Of a DNA stretch of 64,000 nt, positions 47,641-59,230 are shown in pieces. Each line of letters begins with the position of its first letter. Within the stretch, counting starts at the first letter, position 1. The notes under the pieces were generated by a model. The model saw nothing but the letters and a program-made list of their open reading frames with translations. It made no database searches and had not been told where the DNA came from. A program made the translations under genes and the position numbers. The DNA is from Nageia nagi (lineage: Eukaryota; Pinophyta), in the NCBI GenBank assembly GCA_050084985.1, contig JBITNC010000001.1, positions 21,142,001-21,206,000 on the forward strand, written 5' to 3'.

Positions 47641-48520
47641 CAACCATACATACTGCTTAAAGAATATCCAGTCTAGTAGCTGTCAAATATAATAAACTTC
47701 CAATCATTGACCTGTATTGTGTTTGATCTACTATTGGTGCTTTATCATCCTTGCTTAATTTGCAGCCTGTCGTCATAGGGGTGCTCACAGGTTTACAGTC
47801 TTCCATGGTAAACTTCTTCAGCATCTCCTTAACATACTTGGTTTGAGAAATGAACATGCCATTCTTCAACTGATTGATTTGTAAGCCGAGAAAAAATGCA
47901 AGTTCACCTATCATAGACATCTCGAATTCTGTTTGCATGTTGTTAGCAAGATTTTTACATAGCTCATTCTTGCTTCCTCCAAAGATTATATCATCTACAT
48001 AGACAACAACAATTAGCTAATTTTCCTTTTCTGATTTAATATATAAATTGCTATCCACCATTCCTTTTCTAAAGCCTTGTTGCTGAAGATATGTATCAAG
48101 TCTGGAGTACCATGCTCGAGGTGCCTGTTTTAAACCATACAGAGCCTTCTTTAGTTTGCATACTAGATTAGGATTCTCTCCTAATTGGAAACCATCTGGC
48201 TGTTCAATATAGACTTCTTCCTTAATTTTGCCATTTAGAAAGGCTGATTTTACATCCATTTGATAAACTTTAAAGTCTTTATACACTGCAAAAGCTAAAA
48301 ACATGCGAATAGCTTCTAATCTGGCCATAGGTGCAAAGTTTCTTCAAAATCAATTCCTTCAACTTGAGCATATCCCTTGCAAACAAGTCTAGCTTTATTT
48401 CGAACCACTATCCCATCTTCATTCAACTTATTACAAAAATCCACTTTGTGCCAATCACATTTTTGTTGGCTGGTCTAGGAACAAGTTCCCATGTTTCATT
48501 CTTTTCATTTTGAGTGAGTT
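47641..48520 (-). pseudogene. E4 reverse transcriptase
   Basis: NVIGTKWIF near 48440 starts the domain. A frameshift just after it leads into KLNEDGIVVRNKARLVCKGY. Another break near 48340 precedes [20 protein letters not shown] and [34 protein letters not shown] follows. VVYVDDIIFG at about 47973-48003 has the intact YVDD active site, right after a TAG stop. ELAFFLGLQINQLKNGMF, SMIGSLLYLTATR and a stop at 47655 end the domain. It would make element cDNA in the particle. Confidence 0.9.
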
Positions 48521-49960
48521 CTTCCTCCATTGCTTTCATCCAACTTTCATCTTGGCTAGCTTCTGAGACATTTTTAGGCTCTATATTGGATAGGAGAGAA
48601 TAGGTGCGTGAAACCCTTCTACAAGTTTGGATGCTTGTATGAAACTCACCGATGATTTGCTCTTGTGGATGATCCTTGTGCCATCTATTTGGTGGAGTTT
48701 TTAAATTTTCATCTTCTTTCGACTCATTTTCTGAAATACTATTTGGGTTACTTGGTGAATTTGAATCTTTTGGTTTCTTTACTTGTGATTGCTGTACAAG
48801 AGGCTTAGATTTGTTTTTATTCTTTTTGTCTTCTTCAATTGAATCTTGATAGGTAGGAAGATCATCATCATCATTTCTCTTGGGAAGATCTCTTTGCTCA
48901 TCAACACAAACATCAACACTATCAATGATTATTTTTGTCCTTTTATTGTAACACCTGTATGCTTTGCTCTTCGAAGAGTAACCAAGAAAGATACCTTCAT
49001 CAGATCTATCCTCAAACTTTCCTAAATTTTCCTCTATTCTCTTGATATAGCATTTACTGCCAAAGATCCTGAAGTGCCTCACTTTAGCTCTTCTTCCAAA
49101 CCATAATTCATATGGTGTTTTGTCCTCATGTGGTTGCATCATACATCTATTTTGAATATGCACTGCAGTATGCACTGCTTCTTTCCAAAACCTATCAGCA
49201 ACCTTGCTTTTTATCAGCATGGTTCGAGCCATTTCTTATACTGCTCTATTTTTTCTTTCAACTACTCCATTTTGTTATGGAGTTCTAGCTGCAAAGAATT
49301 GTCTTTTAATTCTGTGTTGTATGCAAAACTCAGTAAACTCATCAGAAGTGAACTCACTCCTCTGTCTGAGCGAAGACATTTAATTCTCCTCTCTATCTGA
49401 TTTTCTACTTAATTTTTAAATACTTTGAACATTTCAAAAGCTTCAGATTTATGTTTTAAAAATTGCACCCAAGTCATTCTTGAATAATCATCTATGAACA
49501 GAATAAAATACTTATCTCCATTGAAGCTTTGTGTTCTCATTGGTCTGCATAGGTCGGTGTGTACAATTTCCAATGGTCTGCTTGTGTGATATTCTTTCAC
49601 TTTGAACTTTGCTCGAGTTTGCTTTCCCCTTTGGCATGAATCACAGATATCATTTGCTGGTGTGCTGATACTGGGCATATCTCTTACTGCTCTTTTTGAG
49701 CAAATGTTCATCAAGTTTTTAAAATAGATGTGTCCCAATCTCTTATGCCATAGCCAATTATCACTCTCCTTGCTAGAAGACATGATCCCTCTGAAATATC
49801 TGATAAGGTGTATAAATTACCATAGGTTCTTGTACCAACTGCTACAAGTCTACCACTATTTGCCCTTTGGATCTCATAGCCATGCTTTTTGAAAATTACA
49901 TCATGTCCTTTGTAACATATTTGACTGACACTCAACAAATTATGCTTCAGTCCCATAACA
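48521..49960 (-). pseudogene. E4 integrase
   Basis: From 49956: LKHNLLSVSQICYKG, then the GAG-pre-integrase block WLWHKRLGHIYFKNL with CDSCQRGKQ (HHCC zinc residues present). HTDLCRPM, FILFIDDYSRMTWVQFLK form the core with its first aspartate. After a stop (49407) come CLRSDRG, with the second aspartate, and a frameshift before the QNGVVERKNR-type block. MARTMLIKSK opens the last long frame (49232-48423). IFGSKCYIKR and DEGIFLGYSSKSKAYR are conserved copia blocks. The C-terminal acidic, Ser/Pro-rich linker leads to RT. Confidence 0.9.
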
Positions 49961-50079
49961 AATAATACCTCTTCAGATCTGATGTTACCATCATTTATTT
50001 TGACTGTCCCTTTGCCGATAATCTGTGTGCCATCATTATTTCCAAATCTTACTGACCCACCTTCATATTCTTGTAGTTT

Positions 50080-50165
50080 TTGAAATTTCTTCTTATCACC
50101 TGTTATGTGACTTGAGCATCCGCTGTCTAATATCCATGGTGATGGTTTATCTTGAGATTTTAATG
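50080..50165 (-). pseudogene. E4 protease active-site region
   Basis: On the minus strand, WILDSGCSSHITG holds the intact D-S-G of a retropepsin, followed by a KKFQKLQEYEGGSVRFGNN block. It separates mature copia proteins. It lies between gag and the integrase start in the usual order. Confidence 0.85.
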
Positions 50166-50274
50166 CTATTTGAATGATTAAAGACTCTTTATCCTCTCTG
50201 AGTTTCTCCTTTTCTTTCCAGACTTATTTTACTTTTATTTCAGCTCCTTGTTTTTTATTATACTTTTCTTCTAC

Positions 50275-52040
50275 CTATGGATGACTGCTCTGAAATTGTT
50301 TATTCTGTCTTATGGAAGGAAATTGTCTCGGTGGAAAGAACCTCATGCCATGATTATTTCTGCAGAATCTGGCAATGTGTCCATACTCATGACAGTTGTA
50401 ACACTCAACTGGATACTCCATTAGTGGGCTGAATGCATTCCTAGTGATAAAGGTTCTTGGAGCGATATTATACTTACATTTAGAAATTTTGTGTCCATAC
50501 GCATTGCATTTGAAATAGTATCCATTGAAGGGATGGATGTAGCTATTATATTGCTGAGTACTTCTTGGTCCTGCATAGGGTCTTCTTTTGGAATGCACTT
50601 GAGTGAAGCCATCATCCTCCAGTCCTAAGCTATCTTCCTTCTTTTTGATTTCTTTTATGTTTTCCCTTTTTATATCATTGGAAGATTGTCCTTGTTCATA
50701 TCCTAGACCAGATTTATCAGAAAGCATTCTTTGACTGTTAATGATTTTGCTGAGTTTAGTCGACCTTCCTTCTAGATATTCAAAAGAGCTGATTTTCTTG
50801 GTGACTTCCTCTAGTTGCATACGTAGCCCAGTTATTTCTTCTTCAAGCTTACTACAATTTTTAACTTTCACAAGAAGCTGTTCCTCCAAACTCTCATTTA
50901 TCTTCTTAGATTCTTCCACTTCTATTTTTAAGTTTTCTATAATATTACTTGCATCATCAAACCTTTTTGAGAGTTTCTTATTTTTCTTTATTTCTTTATT
51001 CAATTCATTCAATGCTGTTATTAGTTCTTCTTCAAGATCAATCTCAATCTCACAGTCATTTTCTTCATCTGTCTCTTCCTTTTTATGTTCTTGGTCATTT
51101 TGATTATCTTCATTCAGTTTCTCTTCAAATGCCATAAACAATGCTCCATTGTATTCTTTTTCTGATTCATTACTGGAATCATCATCAGTGGAGCCTTCAT
51201 TTCTAGATATGAAGCTCTGTCTATTTGACCTTCTATTTTGAGCATGAGATTTCATTTTGTGGTTTTTCTCAAAATATGATTCTTGATCATCTTTATCAAT
51301 TCTTCTATATGGACATTTTGAAATGAAATGACCAATACCACCATAGTTAAAACATTTAAATGATAGCTTGCCTTTATATTTACCTTTTCCCCTTTTTAGC
51401 TTTCTAACAAATTTGCTTCTGCTTCATCAGATTGTTCCTCATCGTCAGAATCTATTTTGGCTATGGTAATGTTATTGGCTTTAAACGCTACTTCCTTTTC
51501 TAAATGTTTTGCTTTTTCTATCCTCATTTCATAAGTAGTCAGCGATCCATGCATTTCATCCATGCTAAAATTTTTCAAATTTTTTGCTTCTTCAATAGCA
51601 GACACCTTTGAATCAAAGTGAGATGTGAGAGATCATAGTACCTTTTTCACGATGACATGATCTTCAATTTCTTCCCCAAGACCTCTGATTGCATTAGTAA
51701 TTTCATTTACTCTCAACATGTATGCTTCGATGGTTTCATCTTCATTCATCTTTAGAACTTCGAATTGAGCTCTATGAGTTTGGAGTTTTGCTTCCTTGAC
51801 TTTATCATCTCCTTCGTGAATGCTCTTTAACTTATTCCATATTTCTTTTGCAGATTTGCATGCCATAACTTTCACCAATTCACTGTCCACAAGACCACAC
51901 ATTAGGGCATTTCTTGCTTTTGCATCACATTCAAATGCCTTTCTTTCTGCTTCATCTGATGGACCTGTAGGGGGAGGAGTGTAACCCCTTTTAACAGCAT
52001 CCCAAGTACCATAACCTAATGCACTGAGATAAGTCTTCAT
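50275..52040 (-). pseudogene. E4 gag with three zinc knuckles and a coiled coil
   Basis: The ATG at 52040 opens MKTYLSALGYGTWDAVKRGY. The UBN2-type capsid region contains NALMCGLVDSELVKVM, SAKEIWNKLKSIHEG and IEAYMLRVNEITN. A stop at about 51633 and another near 51394 break it. A zinc knuckle (CFNYGGIGHFISKC, with one Cys changed to Tyr) lies near 51340. The frame 51255-50275 holds an acidic linker, a long coiled coil (about residues 75-175), and two CCHC-like motifs, KCNAYGHKISKC and CYNCHEYGHIARFC. The second is complete. Gag packages the RNA. Confidence 0.85.
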
Positions 52041-52165
52041 TTGAATTTTCTAGAAAGCATAATTGGTTCCATCAAAGAGAGGTGCCTTGTTAGAAGAGAA
52101 CCCTTCTCTGCTTGCCATAGTATCACTACCAGGATCTCCTTAGCTGTTATAGCCTAAGTAAGAAC

Positions 52166-52180
52166 GTGGCTCTGATACCA
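52166..52180 (-). other. E4 primer binding site (initiator tRNA-Met type)
   Basis: On the minus strand TGGTATCAGAGCCAC follows the 5' LTR after two bases. This is the standard plant copia primer site. Confidence 0.95.
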
Positions 52181-52182
52181 AT

Positions 52183-54148
52183 TGTTGGACTTCGAGTGAC
52201 ACTGAGAGGGGGGGTGAATCAGTGTATATAAAAATAATTAATTTAAGCTTCATAAATAAAGATAGATTAAAAGCTAGAGAAAATTGAGCAAGCACACCAA
52301 GTACATCACACAACACCAGATATAACGAGGTTCACCAGATTGGCTACATCCCTAAACATGACTGCTTGGACTCTAATCCAAATCCAATCATTAAATAAAG
52401 CTTATAGATTCATAGCACCAACTATGAAGGGTAGCACCAACTACCACTTTAAATATAGCAGCACCTACTGCTAGGAGCACCAACTCCAGCTATCAAGCAC
52501 CCACTTGATACAACATTCAAAAAGGAGGAAGGAATACAGTTCTAGAAGACCCTCAATGGTCTAGCTCTAATGCTCATTGTTTGATCTCTGCACACAGCTC
52601 CAAAGTAACATAGTTAAACAATCACTATCCTCTCTACATATTCATTTACTCACTTCACATACTCTGGATACTCCCCTCTTCCACGCTCTTCCCTCTCCAC
52701 TTCACACTTCTCTACCTCTTCCACACTATTACTTCAACTCCCCTCATCTCTGCTCGCCAGTTTTCCCTAAATCTACAATCCACTCTTCACATCCATTCCT
52801 ACAAACCATTACACATCAAGAAAACCGTTATACATCAAGAAAACCCCTCACGAAACTATTCCTGTCATCACACATTATCAAAAACAAACTGAAAAGGAAT
52901 CTTTATTTGTAACTGCTCCTGCACTAAGAGAGTTCACTATTTGAGACTGCAACTGTTGTAACTGATGAATGCTCCTCTTGCTCAAACAGAGTTGTTCAGA
53001 CAAGTGTAGCTCTTTCTCCATTGATTTTAGAGATTTGATAGTATCTGATTATTTAGTTTCGGAGTCTCTTTCTATAGCCTAGAGATTGACTAGCTTATCG
53101 GATGTTTATTGTATACACCATGATGTCATCATCTCTGGACTTCGGAAGAAAGTTCCAAGGTATCTGCGTGGCCTTCCAGACTTTTCAACACCAATTGCTA
53201 ACATCATCTTCTCTGGAATCTGAAAGTAGAGTAAAAATGCTTCCCACGATGTTTGGACTTTTATCTCTGGACTTTTATCTCCGGACTTTTATCTTCAAAC
53301 TTTTATCTCCGAACTTTTATCTCCGAACTTTTCTCTCTGAACTTTTATCTCTGGACTTTTATCTCCGAACTTTTATCTCTAGACTTTTATCTTCGAACTT
53401 TTATCTTCGAACTTTTATCTTTGAACTTTTATCTTCAAACTTTTATCTCTGGACTTTTATCTCCGGACTTTTATCTTCGAACTTTTATCTCCGGACTTTT
53501 ATCTCCAGACTTTTATCTCTGGACTTTTATCTCTGAACTTTTATCTCCGAACTTTTATCTCCAAACTTTTATCTCCAAACTTTTATCTCTGGACTTTTAT
53601 CTCCGGACTTTTATCTCCGGACTTTTATCTTCGGACTTTTATCTCCGAACTTTTATCTCTGGACTTTTATCTTTGCACTTTTATCTCTGGACTTTTATCT
53701 TCGCACTTTTATCTCTGGACTTTTATCTCTGCACTTTTATCTTTGCACTTTTATCTCCAGACTTTTATTCACCCCTTACTGACCTCATCATCTCCGGAAC
53801 CTGGTTTCATTAAAAAATGTGAACATCATTCTTCCCGTGATGTCATCTTCATGCTTCTGGAATGCTCTACTCACTTTCTCTGGAACCCAGTTTTTTTTCA
53901 CAACTGAGCTTTTATCATTTTATTCTGAAATGCTTAATTTACTAACCCCAGCTTTTCAATTCTCCTTGCTGACCTCATCACCTTCGAAACCTAGTTTTTT
54001 TCACAACTGAGCTTTTATCATTTCATTCCAGAACACTTAATTTACTAACCCCGGCTTTTCAATTCTCCTTGCTGACCTCATCACCTCCGGAACCTGGTCT
54101 TTACCAAAACCACTTGTTGACAACAATGACAATCACACATGCTCAACA
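52183..54148 (-). repeat. E4 5' LTR (1966 bp)
   Basis: Partner of 44842-46863. It is 56 bp shorter, which equals four units of the 14-bp minisatellite. It ends CTCAACA, followed by GTAAA. Confidence 0.95.
53254..53768. repeat. 14-bp minisatellite in the E4 right LTR, about 37 units
   Basis: Same GGACTTTTATCTCC unit as at 45911-46482. The order of variants differs between the two arrays, so units have been gained, lost or converted since insertion, or the arrays differed already. Confidence 0.95.
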
Positions 54149-54153
54149 GTAAA

Positions 54154-54621
54154 TTCCTAGCTAGAGCTTCACTCTCATCCTCCTCATCATCATAATTGAT
54201 TATGAGACAATTTTCAAGTTTAGTTACCTTTATAGGTGGACTATTTGAAGATTCACTAGTCTCATCAAAGACTACATCTCTATTGATATAAGTATTTTGA
54301 GTAGTAGGATCCAAGAGTCTATAGGCTTTGGATTCACTATCATACACAAGAAGAATGTATCTCTTTAATTTTTTATCAATATTCTTCCTATGCTCCTTAG
54401 GAATGTGCATGTAGGTAGTACAACCAAATACTTGAAGATGTGAGATATCAAGTCGCTCTCCTGACCATGCTTCTTTAGGTGTCATCCATCAAGAGCTTTC
54501 GCGGATGCCATATTTAATAGATATACAATAATATTCACTAATTTGGCCTATAAAATTTCATCCATTTTTATATATTTCAATATACTTAAATCCATTTTCA
54601 TAATGGTTCAATTTCTCCTTT
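54154..54621 (-). pseudogene. E5 integrase, middle and C-terminal piece
   Basis: An open frame from 54485 reads MTPKEAWSGERLDISHLQVF, then a HIPKEHRKNIDKKLKRYILL block and SESKAYRLLDP, all typical of copia integrase after the DDE core. Upstream (54500-54620) the frame continues with stops through an AKALDG block and an RTIMKM block that correspond to the ERKNRT helix. It stops at the E3 boundary on the right and the E4 boundary on the left. Confidence 0.85.
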
Positions 54622-54626
54622 CACAA

Positions 54627-55266
54627 TGTAGATACCTCAAAAGGAACCTTTATGTATTTAATAAATCATTTTAATCTCTTAACATATTATTATGTAAAAA
54701 GGGATTAAAAAAGTATAAAAGAGGTGTAGGCCATGTATTTGACCCTTGTGGATTGTACAAGGGGTCAAAATATCAAAATCTTGTAAACTTGTATCATATA
54801 TAAAGGCATCATTTGATGACTTATAGATCATGAGTGAATCATGGGATAATAATCATTTCAAGCTAATACAAAGATTATCAATTGAAGATGATTTGAAGGA
54901 TTGAAACTTATTTATCTATCTACATTACACATCTATTATTCTATAATTTCACATGTATGTTCATAATTTGATTATTCACTAATTTACTCATTGCTACATT
55001 CTTGTTCACATTTGTAATTTCACTTATGTTACAATACCGATGATATGCCAATTTTAGGATGTCGATAATGTACTTGTTCATGAATGTATGCTCTATATTT
55101 TATGCATTTTATGATTAAATAAATGAATAAAAAATCTAAGTAAACACTATTACATTCTTGCTACATGTTATTACCATATTTTTGATATATACACTAATAT
55201 TTACAAAGTAGAGGAATAATGCATTAATCAACTCTTTTTGCATTAATTGCATTATTTACCATCTCA
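54627..55266 (+). repeat. E3 5' LTR (640 bp)
   Basis: Aligns with 59768-60400 over its whole length (AAAGAGGTGTAGGCCATG, CCTTGTGGATTGTACAAGGG, CATGAGTGAATCATGGG or GTGAGTGAATCATGGG). TATAAAAGAGG near 54713-54723 is a good TATA-box candidate. Confidence 0.95.
54714..54724 (+). promoter_or_regulatory. TATA-box candidate in the E3 LTR
   Basis: GTATAAAAGAGG-like sequence occurs in both E3 LTRs (about 54714 and 59855), about 90 bases after the LTR start. A conserved TATAAAA in this place is the expected LTR promoter core. No experimental support. Confidence 0.5.
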
Positions 55267-55267
55267 A

Positions 55268-55284
55268 TTTTGGTGAACTCTGAT
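55268..55284 (+). other. E3 primer binding site region
   Basis: TTTTGGTGAACTCTGAT follows the LTR. It shares TTGGTGAA with the E1 and E6 sites. The tRNA is not identified. Confidence 0.5.
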
Positions 55285-55799
55285 TATTCTTATAAACCCT
55301 AGAATTTTAAATTTTTAGGAATCACTTTTTTTGAGGAGTCTTGCATTAAAATACCTTTGTTTTATTTTCCTTTTTGGTTAAATTAACTTTTCTCTAATTT
55401 GGAAACTTTTATTGCTTCAAATAAAATTGTTTTCTTGAAAAACGTCACTCTAAAAAACCCTAGTTTTTGAAGGTCATTTTCTTCAATTTGGTGAGATCTA
55501 GCATTAGAAAAATTTATCCAAACCATAGATACATATAATTGGGAAGTTTTTCTAATTTTTCTAGGTCTTGATTGGTATATTTTGAGTAATTTTGAAAATA
55601 TTTTTGTAGAAAATATCACCTTGAAAATCATACATTTTGAAGGTATTTTGCAATTATTTGGCAACTTATTTTATGCTAAAAACTTGACAAACTCATAGGT
55701 CATCATAGTTGGGAACTTTTGGAGATTTATTCAAGCCCTTTGCATGCATTTTTATTATTATTTCTAAAGGTTTTCATATAAAAATGTTTTGTCCATATA

Positions 55800-56770
55800 G
55801 TTGCATTCTCTCATGGATAAGGCATTTAAAAATGGTTGGTTTGAATGTTATAAGTGATTTATTTGCACCTCCTCCTAAGCAAGAAATGGATGTTATGCAT
55901 AATAATAAATCTTTTGATGAATTAATTTTATCAAATTCATGCTTGACTAGTATGAATGATGATATGCCAAGTATTATAGAAAATTGAATGTAAGATAATG
56001 TTATTTCTAATGATTATATGGCTGAATTTGATTGTGATTCGCATTTAAATTTGAATGCTATGGAAAAGTTTGAAATGAATGATATTGAATTTGAAAAATT
56101 GACACTTCAAGGTCAATTTCAAAAAATTAAAGCACATATGTTAGTCAATCCCTCTTTGATGTTTGGAATTTATAAGGATATTGAATTGAAAGAAGCATAT
56201 CATGCATTTCTAAGGAAAGACTTAGTTAAATTGTTAGAAGATCCATATTCTAGGTAATATTGTATGCAAAAGTTTGAGAAGGAAATTATACAAAAGAAAC
56301 AAAATAAAATATATTCTCAACCAAAACTTCAACTAAAACCTCAACCAAAACCACAACTTAAACCACAAATTCAACCAAAACTAAAATAATGTTGGAAAAG
56401 AGTAACATCTCAAGAAACTTTGAAAACATAATATGCTCATATTGTAGAACAACCCAAACAAGATAGCCACAATTATTCTCTACCACTCAATCAAGAGGTC
56501 CCCAACTATCAAATACTTAATGGACATCAACCAAGGCTAATTATGAGGGATCTAATGAAAAGAGATTTATTGATGTCGTTAAAAAATATAACATAATATA
56601 ATGATACTTCAATGGAAAATGAGGATGTTTATTGCACTTATCATCAATGAAAAGGTCATGCTATAGATTCTTGTCATGATTTGAAACTTATAATTTTAGA
56701 CATAATTGTAAAAAGTAAATATCAACTCCCTCAACATGCTTCAAATTTGAGGATTAAAAATCAAATTATG
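55800..56770 (+). pseudogene. E3 gag remnant
   Basis: Open stretches 55709-55987 and 56018-56257 give an acidic N-terminal part (SFDELILSNSCLTS), then NLNAMEKFEMNDIEFEKLTL and KIKAHMLVNPSLMFGIYKDI. A Gln/Pro/Lys-rich hinge (repeats of QPK and LKP, 56318-56385) follows. Near 56632-56690, CTYHQ, a stop, then KGHAIDSCHDLK matches the C-x2-H-x4-H-x4-C knuckle of Tat-type gag, followed by a KYQLPQ block. It would package RNA. Several stops interrupt it, and no protease follows. Confidence 0.7.
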
Positions 56771-57200
56771 AAATTTCAAGATAATTATGATGAGGAAGCA
56801 CACCACCAATGGTGTTCCATATTGCATGCAAGCTACCAATAGTGTAAAAATAGTAATGAAAATGATGGTTCTTGTTCTTCACATCTAGCTAGTCAAGAAA
56901 ACAAAGGAAAAATTTTAGTTCGATTCAATCTAGTTGAGATTTGGTTACAAGAATATAAAAAACAAAAATATTGGCCTTTTGAAAAGTATCAGTTTAAGAT
57001 TTTACTCCTTAATAGTCATTTGCAACAACATAATACATTACCTCTAGAGATATGAATTGAATTTATTGGTCTTCTAGAGAGAGTAGTAGCCTAAGGTATA
57101 GAAAATGCAAATGATAATCTAAGAAAATAAAATCATTATTTGTAGAAAAATATGCTGAAATGAAGGGGTTCCACCACCTCCTAATGTACTATAATTTATA
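56771..57200 (+). other. E3 internal region after gag
   Basis: Decayed sense-strand sequence with stops. WSYENIKNKNIGLLKSISL-like remnants do not match any domain I know. No RT or integrase motif is seen. Confidence 0.4.
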
Positions 57201-57204
57201 AATT

Positions 57205-57340
57205 TTGCATATCATATAGGATGCATATCATATGGGATGTATTTTATATAGGATGCATATCATATAGGGTGTATTTCATGTAGGTTGCATATCATGGGTC
57301 TAGTAATTGCATCCCATATTAGTTGCATTTCATAACAACA
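57205..57340. repeat. Degenerate GCATATCATATAGGAT repeat in E3
   Basis: Five to seven imperfect units of about 20 bp (GCATATCATATAGGAT, GCATATCATATGGGAT, GCATATCATATAGGGT, GCATATCATGGGTC). Old tandem array in the untranslated internal part. Confidence 0.75.
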
Positions 57341-58529
57341 ACAAACAACTCTATGCCCATGCAAAAAAATTCATATCAAATGTAGAGGCATAACCTCTTT
57401 TTTTGTTTTTTGTACATATACAAGAAGACATTATGCTAACGACATGCTTGACTATCAGTATAATGCTGGTAGTGTGCAAAAAAAATATACACAAGAAATC
57501 ACAAAAAAGAGGATATAGCTTTAGCTAGTGGTAATTTTAGTTTTAGTTGGGTGCTTGATGGAAATAAGATATTGAAAATCAAAAGGCAAAAATTCAAAAT
57601 TTAGAATTGCAAAGTGAAAAAATTTCCTATCCATGGGGCATCAAGGTAAGGTATCTCATCTCACATGTTTGATGCTCTTCACTGCAAAATTGTCACAGAT
57701 GAATTAAGAACATTATATTTTCTTTGACTATCTGGTATGAAAAGTAAACATTGCATATGCTATTCTTATGATGGCTATTTCAAACAAAATGCATATTTTA
57801 CTAATGAAATTTAAGGCTATTAGTATCCTTGAAAATATAGTATAATATAGCATTATGGTATTATCTATAAAATATTCAATGATATCATCATTGTATAGAT
57901 AAAATTGAATATATGGTCAAATAGTGCTAGTTCATGCTTTATCTTGAAAATTTTATGGTAATTAGTAATGTTATTTCATGTAGAAATAATGCAAAGTGAT
58001 ATGGATGATTGTGTTTCAACTTTTTACACTTGATATGGAAAATATCATGCCACTAGTGGCATGCCATATTGCATCCATGCTACCAAAGCATGGATTTATA
58101 TTGAAAATTTTACAAACTAAAATGTTGAGATGCAAGGTCATTGAACATTTAAATATTTGGTACATTGATGGAAATTGAATGTATAGTTCATTATTTACTG
58201 ATAATTATTTCAAATTCATAGTCTACCCATGAAAAATATTACACTGATTGTAGGACATCACTAGTGTGGGTCATTCAAACATCATCCATAGGCTATGAGT
58301 TATCAATTATAGTAGTCCATGTATCATACTATATATCACTATGGTTGGCATTGACCATAGTAAAAACATCTAAATATTATATTAATTTCATCCTTGCTAT
58401 TTACATTGTTTATTCTTTCATGGATGTGATCTATGGAAGTTTATATTATTTTGTTCCACACATATTATATAGGTTGGTATGACTGGCATTGATTACTTAC
58501 CTTTCACAAGGACAACATGATGTCTTTAG
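57341..58529 (+). other. E3 internal region, nothing recognised
   Basis: Two 60-72 codon frames (57996-58178, 58264-58482) are hydrophobic or AT-biased and show no motif. A short block, CCATATTGCATGCAAGCTACCA at 56818, recurs in altered form near 58062. Confidence 0.4.
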
Positions 58530-59230
58530 GTCATGGCTAGTGAGAGTTCACTCACTCTAAAGTAAATTGGTGATACAACTATTAGAAATTTGTTGACATT
58601 AGATCATCTCTAGTTGATGATGTATTTTGCTATGTATCCACATGGTTTTTGCTTTGAACCCATCGAAAGCATATTGCCTTTGGATCATAGATATAAAAAT
58701 ACATGATTATCGATGGCCAATGATATGACTAGTGAGAGTTCACTCACTTCAAAGATAAACTAATGATACAACCATGAGCAATTTGTTGACATTGGATCAT
58801 CTCCAATGGATAATACATTTTATTATGTATCCACATGGTTTTTGCTTTGAACCCATCTAAAGCATAATATCTTTGGATCATAGACATACAAATGTATGAT
58901 CACTGATAGCCAATGATATGGCTAGTGAGAGTTCACTCACTTGAAATATAAATTAACAATATAATCATCAACAATTTGTTGACATTGGATCATCTCCAAT
59001 GGATGATACATTTTACTATGTATCCACATGATTTTTTCTTTGAACCTATATAAAGTATACTATCTTCGAATCATATACATACAAACATATGATCATTGAT
59101 GGCCATTGATATGGCTAGTGAGAGTTCACTCACTTAAAAGATAAATCAACAATGTAGTTGTGAGAAAGATGTTGACATTGGATTATATCTAATGGATGAA
59201 AGAACTTACTATGCATCCATCATTATTTTA
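58530..59230. repeat. Tandem array of about 190-bp units in E3 (four units)
   Basis: Units begin near 58530, 58722, 58915 and 59108 with ATGGCTAGTGAGAGTTCACT. Each contains TTGTTGACATTGGATCAT, TATGTATCCACATGGTTTTT and GGATCATAGACATACA, and the last unit is truncated. GAGAGTTCACTC suggests a possible short inverted motif. Arrays next to the 3' polypurine tract are known in some non-autonomous and Tat-type elements. Confidence 0.9.

Larger units (their letters stand above)
44842..54148 (-). mobile_element. E4: Ty1/copia element inserted in E5
   Basis: Two long LTRs (2022 and 1966 bp) have TGTTG...CAACA ends. A tRNA-Met primer site and a polypurine tract sit next to the correct LTRs for a minus-strand element. 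Gag, protease, integrase, RT and RNase H appear in copia order. GTAAA flanks both sides (44837-44841, 54149-54153) as a perfect 5-bp target duplication. It is the best preserved element in the window: the YVDD and protease DSG sites are intact, yet several stops and frameshifts show that it is no longer autonomous. Comparing the first 105 bases or so of the LTRs, I count about six differences. Confidence 0.95.

Noticed and set aside
50741-51137. Ser/Phe-rich plus-strand frames
   Set aside because: They are the complement of the E4 gag coiled-coil region, which has clear gag motifs on the minus strand.
58530-59230. Regular repeats as a possible CRISPR array
   Set aside because: The whole 190-bp unit is repeated with no unique spacers, in a eukaryotic retroelement. 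The same holds for the other tandem arrays in the window.
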